Assembly (NCBI RefSeq): GCF_000365025.1
Contig: NZ_KB823011.1
Location: 434,001-498,000 of the forward strand
DNA: 64,000 nucleotides
Direction: 5' to 3'
Origin: Robiginitomaculum antarcticum DSM 21748
GTDB lineage: Bacteria; Pseudomonadota; Alphaproteobacteria; Caulobacterales; Maricaulaceae
Positions 46,569-55,220 of the stretch are shown here, piece by piece (within the stretch, counting starts at the first letter, position 1; each line of letters opens with the position of its first letter). A model generated the notes under the pieces. It was not told the origin of the DNA. It was given only the letters and a program-made list of their open reading frames with translations, and made no database searches. The translations under genes were made by a program, and so were the position numbers.

Positions 46569-47459
46569 TTAAGGGACGTAAACTGTGTAAGTAACGTCGG
46601 CTTGAAGCGTACCTGAACCCATTGACAAATCGTAACCCTTGTCCGCGCCGGGAGCATTTGGGTCTATCAATGAATATTGGGCGTCGAAACGGACGGATTG
46701 CTGAGCAATTGATCCGCGCGAGGCGGCTGTACGGCGACCGCCGTCAAAGACTTTTGTCGCAGATGCCATATCATCAAGGCTGTTAATTGCCGTGACGATA
46801 CCCGTTCCGCCGGTTGACGGATCCTGCGCTTTATCGCCAACTCCGGAAAGAGAAGAGGAATCTGCTGTTGCAACGCCAAGACTGAATTTGATATTAGAGG
46901 CCGTCATATTTCCGGTTGTGACACCTAAAGCATCAGTTGTGCCGGCAAAATCGCCTGTTGCGACAACGTTAGAAGACGATGCATAGATGTCAAATGCAGC
47001 GTTAGATGCGACATAAAATGATCCTTTGTGAACGTTCGATAAAGCGCCGTCGATATCAAGGGTATTGTCGATCCCGAATGCCGTGAGCGTATCTCCGGCA
47101 TCAAGCAAACCGTCTGAATTAGTGTCACCGATTGTTGAGCCCGTAATCGGATCTATTGTCCCGCCGCCGGTAGCCGTTGTTCCGTCAACCGGGTCTAGGT
47201 CGCCAGTGACGACAGCAAAAGTATCAGCCGCTGTTCCGCCAATTAGATCTTTACCGGCATTGCCGCTGCCTTCGGTCAATAGAACAAAGTCAGACACAAC
47301 CGGTCCATCTGTCGCGTCAGCTGCAAAATCATCAGCACCCCAAACGACAACGACGCCCAAAACTTTAAAGAATGGACGATCGATAACGGATGCGTAGGCT
47401 GTTGATGCAGTCATAAGTGTGGCAGCGCTCGCTGCCATAGCAAGTTTTTTAATAGACAT
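46569..47459 (-). CDS. Secreted subunit-like protein (major) of the fibre-like locus
   Basis: A 296-residue exported protein (signal peptide about 1-23, ending TAYAS), low in charge and rich in Gly, Asp, Thr and Ser. It carries a dockerin-like calcium loop DTNSDGLLDAGDT, then regions shared with the 44700-45551 protein (SFYVASNAAFDIYA, ATGDFAGT, FDGGRRTAASRG, VRFDAQYSL). The last 16 residues read GSGTLQADVTYTVYVP: Gly at the 14th place from the end and alternating hydrophobic residues, as in the C-terminal beta-strand motif by which chaperone-usher pilins are recognised. It has no cysteine. Terminator placement makes it the most abundant product of the locus, as expected of a main fibre subunit. 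Confidence 0.75.
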   Translation of the reverse strand: MSIKKLAMAASAATLMTASTAYASVIDRPFFKVLGVVVVWGADDFAADATDGPVVSDFVLLTEGSGNAGKDLIGGTAADTFAVVTGDLDPVDGTTATGGGTIDPITGSTIGDTNSDGLLDAGDTLTAFGIDNTLDIDGALSNVHKGSFYVASNAAFDIYASSSNVVATGDFAGTTDALGVTTGNMTASNIKFSLGVATADSSSLSGVGDKAQDPSTGGTGIVTAINSLDDMASATKVFDGGRRTAASRGSIAQQSVRFDAQYSLIDPNAPGADKGYDLSMGSGTLQADVTYTVYVP

Positions 47460-47572
47460 AATATTTTCCCATTTTTACAGCGCCGGACTCCCACCCGACG
47501 TCTTAGGAGAATTAATTAAGGGGGAACGGTTAGAACTGCGTTTAAGGACAGGGTAAAAATAGAGTAAACATT

Positions 47573-47622
47573 TTGCCGTGACATTGCCTCAAAAATTTCC
47601 ATATATTGCCGTGACGTTGCCT
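47573..47622. promoter_or_regulatory. Paired 17-bp direct repeat, putative regulator site
   Basis: TTGCCGTGAC(A/G)TTGCCT occurs at 47573-47589 and 47606-47622, one mismatch apart, with a 33-nt period (about three helical turns). The site lies between the divergent major subunit gene and the alpha-2-macroglobulin gene, ending 46 nt before the latter's ATG. The spacing suggests two dimers of one regulator on the same face of the DNA. Confidence 0.5.
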
Positions 47623-47668
47623 TATTCATGGTTATGGTAAAGGGGCGACTTACAACAGGGGCAGGATT

Positions 47669-50600
47669 ATGAATAAACAGGCAGGTTTGATCGCCGCAAT
47701 TATTGCACTCGTTTTCGCGGCATGGTGGGCGGGATACGCTTTGATTGGACAGCCCGACCCGACGCCTAAGGCCGACACGCCTGTTACTGTCATTACTGAG
47801 CCGCAGCCCTTCGGCAATAATGATGGTCTTGGGGAGGTCTCCGAAGATGGAGGGGACGCGAAAAAAGATATTGCCTTTCGGTTTGAGGGATGGGAGCCGG
47901 ATATGAGCGGCAATCTGACCAAGGCCTGTCTGAATTTCACAGACTCGATCGGAATGGATGATACGCGCTTCACCGATTATGTGACGACCACTCCGGATGC
48001 AAAGCTGGCGGCCTCTGTACAGGGCCGGCGCGTATGTCTCTCGGGTTTTGATTTTTCCAGAGAATATGAATTGACCATCAAAGCCGGTTTGCCCGGCCCG
48101 GAAGGTAAAACTTTGGCCGAAGACCGTAACGTCACCATTGACTTTGGTGACAAGCCCTCTGTCCTGCGCTTTGCGGGCGACGGCATCATCCTGCCGCGCA
48201 TTGGCGCGCAGGGGCTGGCGATTGAGACCATCAATGTCGACACGATAAGTTTGGACATATCTTCTGTGAATGACCGCATCATCGCGCAGCGTGACCCGCA
48301 ATCCGGAGAGTCCGCCGCAGAAGGCGATTATAGTTATGTCTATGAGAACGCTGCCACATCTGTTCGTGAAAGCGTTTGGAGTGGTGAAATATCGGTGAAA
48401 TCAAAGTCAAACCAGACAGTCACGACTGTCGTGCCGATTGCAAACATCATTGGTGATTTGAAACCCGGAGCATATGTCATCAGCGCGGAACGTAAAAGTG
48501 ACGATAGCGAAAACCGTCCTGCGCGGGCTTGGCGCTGGGTTATCGTCACTGATTTGGCCATCACCAGCTATCAAAGTGATGACGCGCTTAACATCACCCT
48601 ACGCTCAATCAATACCGCCCGCACGGTTTCTAATAGCCGCGTCACGCTTGTGGCGAGTAATAACCGCGTTTTGGGCGAGGCGCGCACGGATGTAAACGGT
48701 CACGCCCGCTTTGACGGTGCGCTCCTCAAAGGGCAGGGCGCAAGCGCGCCGCGGATGATCATGGCCTATGGTCCTGATGGAGATTATGCGATGCTGGACA
48801 TGCAGCGCAGTCCTCTGGACCTCTCGGACCGCAATGTGAACGGCCGAACAGTCAGCGGCGCGCTGGATCCTTATATCTATACGGACCGCGGCGTTTATCG
48901 TCCGGGCGAGACAGTGCATTTGGTGGCCATGCTGCGTAGCCATCGCGGCGCAGCGGCCCCGCGCGACGGGACATTTAAACTCGTTCGCCCTAACGGAATT
49001 GTCGCGCTGGAAAAGCGCTTTACACAAAAAGACCTCCTCTCCGGTTCTTGGGTACATAGCTTCGATCTGCCCGAATCGGCTCCGCGCGGTGTATGGCGCG
49101 TTGAGATTTACGCAGACGGACTTGATCTTGTCGGGTCACAATCGATTGCGGTTGAGGATTTCATTCCGCAGAAAATCACGGTCGATATCAAATCGGGCGA
49201 CGGATTTGTCACCAATGAGGACGGCGTTAAAATCACTCTGGCCAGCGAATTTCTCTATGGCGGACCGGGCAAGAACCTGACAGCCGAAGCGCAAATGCGC
49301 GTACGCGTAGATCCCAATCCGTTCCCGGCTTATTCTGACTTTAACTTCGGACTGGCCACCGAAACTTTTCAGGAAGAAAGTGTCATTCTCGTTCAAGGCA
49401 TAACAAATGAAAAGGGCGAGCTTATTACAGAAGCTTCGCTGGCCGGTCTGAACATTAGCTCAAGTCACCCGCTGCGCGGCGAGATTACAGCGGGGATTGC
49501 AGAGCCGGGCGGACGTTACGTCAAAAACTCGGGCCGCATCGCGATCCGCACAAACCCGCTCTATCTGGGTATTCGTCCAAATTTCGACGATGACCGCGCC
49601 GCCCGGCGCAAGCCTGCCACACTTGATCTCTTGGCGGTAAACGCAGAAGGCGCGCCGCAAGCTAAAACGCTGGACTGGAAGCTGGTTTATGAGGACTGGG
49701 ATTATGTCTGGTATCGTAGCCGCGGGGAGTGGAAATACCGCTACACCATTAATGACGAGCTACGCGATAGCGGTGAGGTCGCCACTGGTGCCGACGGTAT
49801 GGCGGAAGTCAGCCAGACCCTGGATTGGGGCCGTTACCGCCTTATCGTGACGGATCCTGAAACAGATGTAACCTCATCTTATCAATTCAGCGTCGGCTGG
49901 GGCGGAGCGAGCACAAGCGACCGACCTGACCAATTGGTGATTGCCGGTCCGACAGAGCCGGCGCGCCCAAACAGTATTGTCGAACTAACCCTTAAAGCCC
50001 CGTATGCAGGACAGGGTGAACTGGTCATTGCCAGCGATAAAGTGCACGAAATCCGCGCAATCACTATTCCCGAAGGCGGTAGTACAATTTCAATTCGTAC
50101 AGATGCGTCATGGGGGGCAAGCGCCTACGCCATGATTACGCTTTACACACCGCGCGACACAGCCGCCCGGCCGGTGCCGCGCCGTGCCGTTGGAGTAGCC
50201 CATATTGCAATGAGTGCAAAAGCACAAACTTTAGGCCTGTCTATTGAAGCGCCCGAAGTCACCCGCCCGCGCCAGGTGCAGAATGTCACAGTCAAGATAG
50301 ACGGAATAGGCAACGGTCAAAATTATCTGACGCTTGCTGCGGTGGACGAAGGCATATTGCGTATCACCAAATTTGAGAGCCCGAATGCACAGGACTGGTA
50401 TTTTGGCAAAAAGGCTCTGAGTTTGGAAGTGCGCGATGATTATGCGCGGCTGCTAAACCCCAATATGGGGCAGGCCGCTATGGCCAATTCCGGCGGTGAC
50501 GGTCTGGGCGGCGAAGGTTTGACGGTTACGCCGACCCGTATTGTGGCGCTGTGGAGCGGCATTATAAATGTCAAAGGCGGCAAAGCCGTTATTCCGCTTA

Positions 50601-52588
50601 GCCTGCCGGACTTTAACGGCGAAGTGCGCTTGATGGCGACGGCGTGGAATGACCAATCGGTCGGCAGTGCCAGCCGCTCCATGAAAATTCGCGACCGCGT
50701 TCCGGCCACATTGACCTTGCCGCGCTTTATCGCGCCGGGGGACACAGCCATTGCAACCCTGTCGCTGGATAATGTCGAAGGTGATTCCGGCCTCTATAAT
50801 TATACTATCACTGGCGGCGATTTAAAAACATCTGCCGATTCCAGCGGAGCTGTTCAACTCGCCAAACAGCAAAGAGAGCGCGGCCTGATTACTCTGTCCT
50901 CTGACGATGAAGGCATTAGCACGGTTGATTATACTGTCACCGGCCCGGGCGATTATACGGTTAGCTCGGATTATCAAATCCAGAGCCGTTCGCCTTATAT
51001 GCCGGTCGAACGCCGTATAGAGACGCGGATGAGTCCGAACCAGACATTGGCCATGCCTGATGATTTGATGACAGGCCTCAATCCCGAAAGCGTACAGATC
51101 AATATCTCATTTTCTGCGTCTCCGGATCTTGACCCGACGGCTTACGCGGCCTCGCTGGTGCGCTATCCCTATGGATGCACGGAGCAAACCGTCAGTTCGG
51201 GCCTACCGCTTTTATATGCCTCTGATCTGGGCGGCATGCCGCGCACGGATGAAGGTGAGTTGAAACGGCAAATGCAAAATGCGGTTTACAAAATTAGCAA
51301 CCGTATGGACGCGCAAGGCAGCTTCGGTCTGTGGCGTGCGGGCGATAATGCCGGTCAAGCTTGGCTCGGCGCTTACGCGACTGAGTTTCTGCAGCGCGCA
51401 GACGCGAAAGATTATGACGTGCCGGATGATGTCATGCGCCGCGCCTATAGTGCGCTGCGTGAAATGACCCGTATGGAAAGCTATTCCTCTCTGGCGTATG
51501 AAGACTACCGCTACCAAAGTGACCGTGACGGCGCAGCACGGAAAATCCGTATGGCGCAAACCGCAGCCTATGCCCATTACGTTCTCGCGCGCGGCGGCAA
51601 GGGCGATTTGTCAAAAATGCGCTATTTCTACGACACACACCGCAAAAACCTGCGCTCGCCTATGGCCTTTGCTCATATCGGCACAGGATTTTCCATGATG
51701 GGCGACAGCGTACGGGCCAAAAATGCCTTCGACGCCGCGTTTAGCGCTGTCGGCTATGATGATAATAAAGATTATTATCAGACACCTTTGCGCGACAGTG
51801 CGGCGCTGGTCTATTTATCAGACGAAGCGAAAATGCCTGATCGCGTAGCTCAGGCGCAGTCCGGTTTTGCCAAATTACTCCGTGATCCCGATATGCTATC
51901 GACGCAGGAGAAAGCCCAAACTATTATGGCCATGCGGGCGGTTCGCGCGGGCGCGGCAGATATAGATGTGTCATCACGCGGCGTCAGCGGTTTTGGCTCT
52001 AATGAGACCGTCGCGTTAAGCGGAGCTGAAATGTCCGGTGATATTGCTTTCACCAATACAGGGCAGTCGGACATCTACCGGGTCGTCAGCATTTACGGTA
52101 CGCCGAACCGCGCGCCGCAGCCCGTTTCCCAAGGCTATCAAGCCAATAAAAAGTCTTATTCCATATCCGGAAACCCTGTGGATTTAAGCTCCATGGTCAA
52201 AGGGCAGCAAGCCGTCATCGTCCTGACTGTGCGCTCCGATATGAACCGCACACGCCAGACGGTGATCGCCGATCTGCTTCCGGCAGGGTTGGAGATTGAG
52301 ACGATATTGCGCCCCGCTGACGGAAAAACAAATGGGGGTATTAACGGCCCGTTTGAATGGGTTGGCGAGATTGCGGATCTGGACATGGCTGAGGCTCGCG
52401 ACGACCGTTTTGTCGGCTCGCTCAAGCTCAGCAATCGTAACTGGGTTCGTATGGCTTATGTTGTCCGCGCCGTAACCGCGGGCGACTTTGCTATTCCCGG
52501 CGCAATTATCGAAGACATGTACCGCCCGGGCGATATTGCGATTACGCCGGCTGGGCGCATAACAATCCTAACCGATAAGCCGGGGTAA
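47669..52588 (+). CDS. Alpha-2-macroglobulin family protein (thioester type)
   Basis: A 1639-residue periplasmic protease-trap protein anchored by an N-terminal helix (about 5-27); no lipobox is seen. A series of MG-type beta domains includes the MG pattern DRGVYRPGETVHLVAMLR and the macroglobulin core TPTRIVALWSGIINVKGGKAVIPLSLPDFNGEVRLMATAW. The thioester site YPYGCTEQTVS has Cys1170 and Gln1173, followed by an alpha-toroid domain (about 1160-1450). These proteins trap attacking proteases and work with PBP1c in cell-envelope defence and repair. CAGGA precedes the ATG by 5 nt. Its stop is immediately followed by the pbpC start. Confidence 0.95.
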   Translation: MNKQAGLIAAIIALVFAAWWAGYALIGQPDPTPKADTPVTVITEPQPFGNNDGLGEVSEDGGDAKKDIAFRFEGWEPDMSGNLTKACLNFTDSIGMDDTRFTDYVTTTPDAKLAASVQGRRVCLSGFDFSREYELTIKAGLPGPEGKTLAEDRNVTIDFGDKPSVLRFAGDGIILPRIGAQGLAIETINVDTISLDISSVNDRIIAQRDPQSGESAAEGDYSYVYENAATSVRESVWSGEISVKSKSNQTVTTVVPIANIIGDLKPGAYVISAERKSDDSENRPARAWRWVIVTDLAITSYQSDDALNITLRSINTARTVSNSRVTLVASNNRVLGEARTDVNGHARFDGALLKGQGASAPRMIMAYGPDGDYAMLDMQRSPLDLSDRNVNGRTVSGALDPYIYTDRGVYRPGETVHLVAMLRSHRGAAAPRDGTFKLVRPNGIVALEKRFTQKDLLSGSWVHSFDLPESAPRGVWRVEIYADGLDLVGSQSIAVEDFIPQKITVDIKSGDGFVTNEDGVKITLASEFLYGGPGKNLTAEAQMRVRVDPNPFPAYSDFNFGLATETFQEESVILVQGITNEKGELITEASLAGLNISSSHPLRGEITAGIAEPGGRYVKNSGRIAIRTNPLYLGIRPNFDDDRAARRKPATLDLLAVNAEGAPQAKTLDWKLVYEDWDYVWYRSRGEWKYRYTINDELRDSGEVATGADGMAEVSQTLDWGRYRLIVTDPETDVTSSYQFSVGWGGASTSDRPDQLVIAGPTEPARPNSIVELTLKAPYAGQGELVIASDKVHEIRAITIPEGGSTISIRTDASWGASAYAMITLYTPRDTAARPVPRRAVGVAHIAMSAKAQTLGLSIEAPEVTRPRQVQNVTVKIDGIGNGQNYLTLAAVDEGILRITKFESPNAQDWYFGKKALSLEVRDDYARLLNPNMGQAAMANSGGDGLGGEGLTVTPTRIVALWSGIINVKGGKAVIPLSLPDFNGEVRLMATAWNDQSVGSASRSMKIRDRVPATLTLPRFIAPGDTAIATLSLDNVEGDSGLYNYTITGGDLKTSADSSGAVQLAKQQRERGLITLSSDDEGISTVDYTVTGPGDYTVSSDYQIQSRSPYMPVERRIETRMSPNQTLAMPDDLMTGLNPESVQINISFSASPDLDPTAYAASLVRYPYGCTEQTVSSGLPLLYASDLGGMPRTDEGELKRQMQNAVYKISNRMDAQGSFGLWRAGDNAGQAWLGAYATEFLQRADAKDYDVPDDVMRRAYSALREMTRMESYSSLAYEDYRYQSDRDGAARKIRMAQTAAYAHYVLARGGKGDLSKMRYFYDTHRKNLRSPMAFAHIGTGFSMMGDSVRAKNAFDAAFSAVGYDDNKDYYQTPLRDSAALVYLSDEAKMPDRVAQAQSGFAKLLRDPDMLSTQEKAQTIMAMRAVRAGAADIDVSSRGVSGFGSNETVALSGAEMSGDIAFTNTGQSDIYRVVSIYGTPNRAPQPVSQGYQANKKSYSISGNPVDLSSMVKGQQAVIVLTVRSDMNRTRQTVIADLLPAGLEIETILRPADGKTNGGINGPFEWVGEIADLDMAEARDDRFVGSLKLSNRNWVRMAYVVRAVTAGDFAIPGAIIEDMYRPGDIAITPAGRITILTDKPG

Positions 52589-52589
52589 T

Positions 52590-54632
52590 GTGGCGCGGCG
52601 AATTACATATTCGGCACGGCTTAAATGGGGACTGACCTTTATTGTCAGCCTTCTCATCCTCGCCAATTGGGTCTTTCCGCCGCCGCTTGAGAAGCTTCAG
52701 ATCGTCTCGCCCGAAGTCACAGCGCGTGACGGGCAGTGGCTTTCCGGCTTTACAGTTGAGGACGGACGCTGGCGTCTAAAGGCGCGCCTAGGTGATATTG
52801 ATCCGCGCTTTACGCAGCGCCTGATCGCGATTGAAGATAAACGGTTTTACGATCATTGCGGCGTCGATCCGGTGGCCGTCCTTCGCGCAGCCAAAAGCGC
52901 GCTAAGCAATAGAAAATTTGTCTCAGGCGCATCGACGCTGACTATGCAACTGGCGCGTCAGTTAGAGCCGCGTCCGCGCACATTGCGTTCCAAAGCCATC
53001 GAAATGGTGCGGGCGGCGCAAATAGAGATGCGTTTGTCAAAGGATGAAATTTTAGAAGCTTATTTGACCCATATTTCCTATGGCGGAAACCTAGAAGGCG
53101 TGCGCGCGGCCAGCCTGTCCTGGTTCGGTTATGAGCCGCACGGATTAACCGACGCGCAAATCGCCCTACTTATTGCTTTGCCGCAAGCGCCCGAAGCGCG
53201 CCGCCCGGATCGTCACGCAGCCATGGCCCGTAAGGGCCGCGATGATATCATTCGGCGTCTGGAGGCGTCGGATCATTTGACCGCGAGGCAGGCCTTTGAG
53301 GCGCGCGAAGCCGGATTGCCGCCACTGCGATTGGCGCTACCGCAAACGGCGTGGATGACCGCGCACCGCTTGTCGGCAAACGGACCTTATACGCGCTCGA
53401 CATTGGACGCGGGATTGCAAGACCGCACGCAAAGACTGGCCACGGCTTATGCGGCGCAAAACCCAAGCCTCAGCAATATAGCCATAATGATTGTGCATAA
53501 TCCGACGCGTGAAGTGCGGGCCAGCCTGGGCTCACTATCACGCGATCTTCCCGGCGGCTGGATTGATATGACGCAGAGAATGCGCTCGCCCGGCTCGGCG
53601 CTAAAGCCTTTTATTTTCGCGCTGGCTTTCGAAGACGGTATCGCTAGCCCGGGGAGTAAATTAATGGACGCGCCGACGCGGTTCGGCTCTTACCAGCCAC
53701 AGAACTTTACGCGGCGCTATCATGGCGATGTCACCGTTGAGCAAGCGTTGCAACACTCGCTTAATGTGCCCAGCGTCATCGCGCTCGACCAGATTGGCAG
53801 CGCCCGTTTCGAAGCGGCATTACAGGCTACCGGCATTAATATGTCAGTGCCCCAGCGCAGCGCAGAGGGCGGCGGTCTCGCGGTCGCCCTTGGCGGGCTT
53901 GGCGTGACGCCCGAAGGTCTGGCTACGCTTTATACCGCTTTGGCCAATGGCGGCATGGCCGCGCCGCTCACCTGGCATGAAAAGCAAGATCGCCAAAAGC
54001 CCAAAGCCTTTATCAGCGAAAAAAGCGCCGCGCAGATTACCCGCATTTTGCGCCAGGCTCCGCATCCACGCGGACATGTTCCGTCTTGGCTGTCGCAAAA
54101 TGCGCCGCCTATTGCTTATAAGACCGGGACATCTTACGGCCACCGCGATGCCTGGGCGGCAGGCTATACGGATGAGTGGACTGTGGTCATTTGGACGGGT
54201 CGCGCGGACGGCGCGCCGCGCTACGGCATGACAGGGCGCGATGCTGCCGCGCCGCTATTATTTGATGTTTTCGCCTTATTGCCCCACGTTCCAGGCCTAT
54301 CCAGACCTTACCGCGCATCTGAAACGGCTCCGACCGGACTTGCGCGCGTATTAGGGCCTGACGAGACGCAACCGCAAATCCTGTTTCCGGAAGACGGTGC
54401 GCAAATTGCCTTAAGCGTAACCGACGGGTCTAAATCCTTGCCATTATCCGCGCTATCACCGGACGGCAGCGCGCTGGCCTGGTATGTTGATGGGTCTAAA
54501 CTCAGCAAAAGCGATCTGGATCCGACAGCGACGCTTTGGTCGCCGGACAAGCCGGGTTTTTATACCTTGCGCGTCGTCAACACTGCCGGAAAAAGCGGGC
54601 GCGCGCGCGTCGAAGTCACGTCACTTAACTAG
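52590..54632 (+). CDS. pbpC: Penicillin-binding protein 1C
   Basis: A 680-residue bifunctional peptidoglycan synthase. There is an N-terminal membrane anchor (about 12-30), then the glycosyltransferase (GT51) domain with catalytic Glu82 in AIEDKRFYDHCGVD, GASTLTMQLARQL and EILEAYLTHISYGGNLEGV. The transpeptidase has Ser336-x2-Lys339 (SPGSALKPF), the SLN motif and KTGT. A C-terminal BiPBP_C-like domain closes the protein. It begins with GTG 52590, one base after the alpha-2-macroglobulin stop. The pairing of these two genes is well known and suggests they jointly repair breached envelope. Confidence 0.95.
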   Translation: MARRITYSARLKWGLTFIVSLLILANWVFPPPLEKLQIVSPEVTARDGQWLSGFTVEDGRWRLKARLGDIDPRFTQRLIAIEDKRFYDHCGVDPVAVLRAAKSALSNRKFVSGASTLTMQLARQLEPRPRTLRSKAIEMVRAAQIEMRLSKDEILEAYLTHISYGGNLEGVRAASLSWFGYEPHGLTDAQIALLIALPQAPEARRPDRHAAMARKGRDDIIRRLEASDHLTARQAFEAREAGLPPLRLALPQTAWMTAHRLSANGPYTRSTLDAGLQDRTQRLATAYAAQNPSLSNIAIMIVHNPTREVRASLGSLSRDLPGGWIDMTQRMRSPGSALKPFIFALAFEDGIASPGSKLMDAPTRFGSYQPQNFTRRYHGDVTVEQALQHSLNVPSVIALDQIGSARFEAALQATGINMSVPQRSAEGGGLAVALGGLGVTPEGLATLYTALANGGMAAPLTWHEKQDRQKPKAFISEKSAAQITRILRQAPHPRGHVPSWLSQNAPPIAYKTGTSYGHRDAWAAGYTDEWTVVIWTGRADGAPRYGMTGRDAAAPLLFDVFALLPHVPGLSRPYRASETAPTGLARVLGPDETQPQILFPEDGAQIALSVTDGSKSLPLSALSPDGSALAWYVDGSKLSKSDLDPTATLWSPDKPGFYTLRVVNTAGKSGRARVEVTSLN

Positions 54633-55220
54633 ATCTGCCACGCGGTCTTTCAAATGGCTTAGGACATCTTCGAACCAGTTATGTTTTTTGATCCAGCCAT
54701 TATTGCGCCATGACGGGTGGGGCAGGGGCAAAATATCCGGCCCGTAATCGCGCCAGTTCCGCACGGTCTCGGTCAATGTGCGCTTTGCCGCTTTGCCGAG
54801 AACCCATTTCTGCGCGTAGCCGCCGACAAGGAGCGTGAGCGGAATATCCCGAAGCTCTGTATCCAGACGGCTTTGCCAGAGCGGCGCGCATTCGGGCCGC
54901 GGCGGTAAGTCTCCACCATTTTTGTCATATCCCGGAAAGCAAAATCCGACCGGCGTGATAGCGAAATTGTCAACATTATAAAATTGAGCCTCATTAACGC
55001 CAAGCCAGTCGCGCAGCCGCACTCCGCTGGGATCATAAAACGGCAGCCCTTTTTTGTCGGCTAAATTTCCGGGGGCCTGACTGATAATCCGGATTTTTGA
55101 GTGTGCACTTGCCATACAGATAGGCTGCGCCGGATGGGGCAGAGGCGGAAGAGATGTTTCGCAAACGCGGCAATTGCGAATGCTTCGCAGCAAAACCGCA
55201 AATTCATCTGCCGGGCTCAT
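54621..55220 (-). CDS. Uracil-DNA glycosylase family protein, Fe-S type
   Basis: A 199-residue UDG-superfamily protein. Motif 1 reads IISQAPGNLADKKGLPFYDPSGVRLRDWLGV, and the HPS motif is LPLPHPSWRN. Cys17, Cys20, Cys94 and Cys111 have nearly the spacing of the four cluster ligands in family 4 (Fe-S) glycosylases, so a [4Fe-4S] cluster is likely. Base specificity is uncertain, as motif 1 carries Asn instead of the usual Glu/Gly pattern near APG. It overlaps the polymerase stop by 4 nt (ATGA) and so is co-expressed under SOS control. Its 3' end overlaps pbpC by 12 nt. Confidence 0.87.
   Translation of the reverse strand: MSPADEFAVLLRSIRNCRVCETSLPPLPHPAQPICMASAHSKIRIISQAPGNLADKKGLPFYDPSGVRLRDWLGVNEAQFYNVDNFAITPVGFCFPGYDKNGGDLPPRPECAPLWQSRLDTELRDIPLTLLVGGYAQKWVLGKAAKRTLTETVRNWRDYGPDILPLPHPSWRNNGWIKKHNWFEDVLSHLKDRVADLVK

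Noticed and set aside
47516-48301. A 261-codon open frame on the - strand antisense to the start of the alpha-2-macroglobulin gene
   Set aside because: It has no recognisable protein features, its lower part lies over the promoter region and repeats, and the + strand frame is a clear family member.
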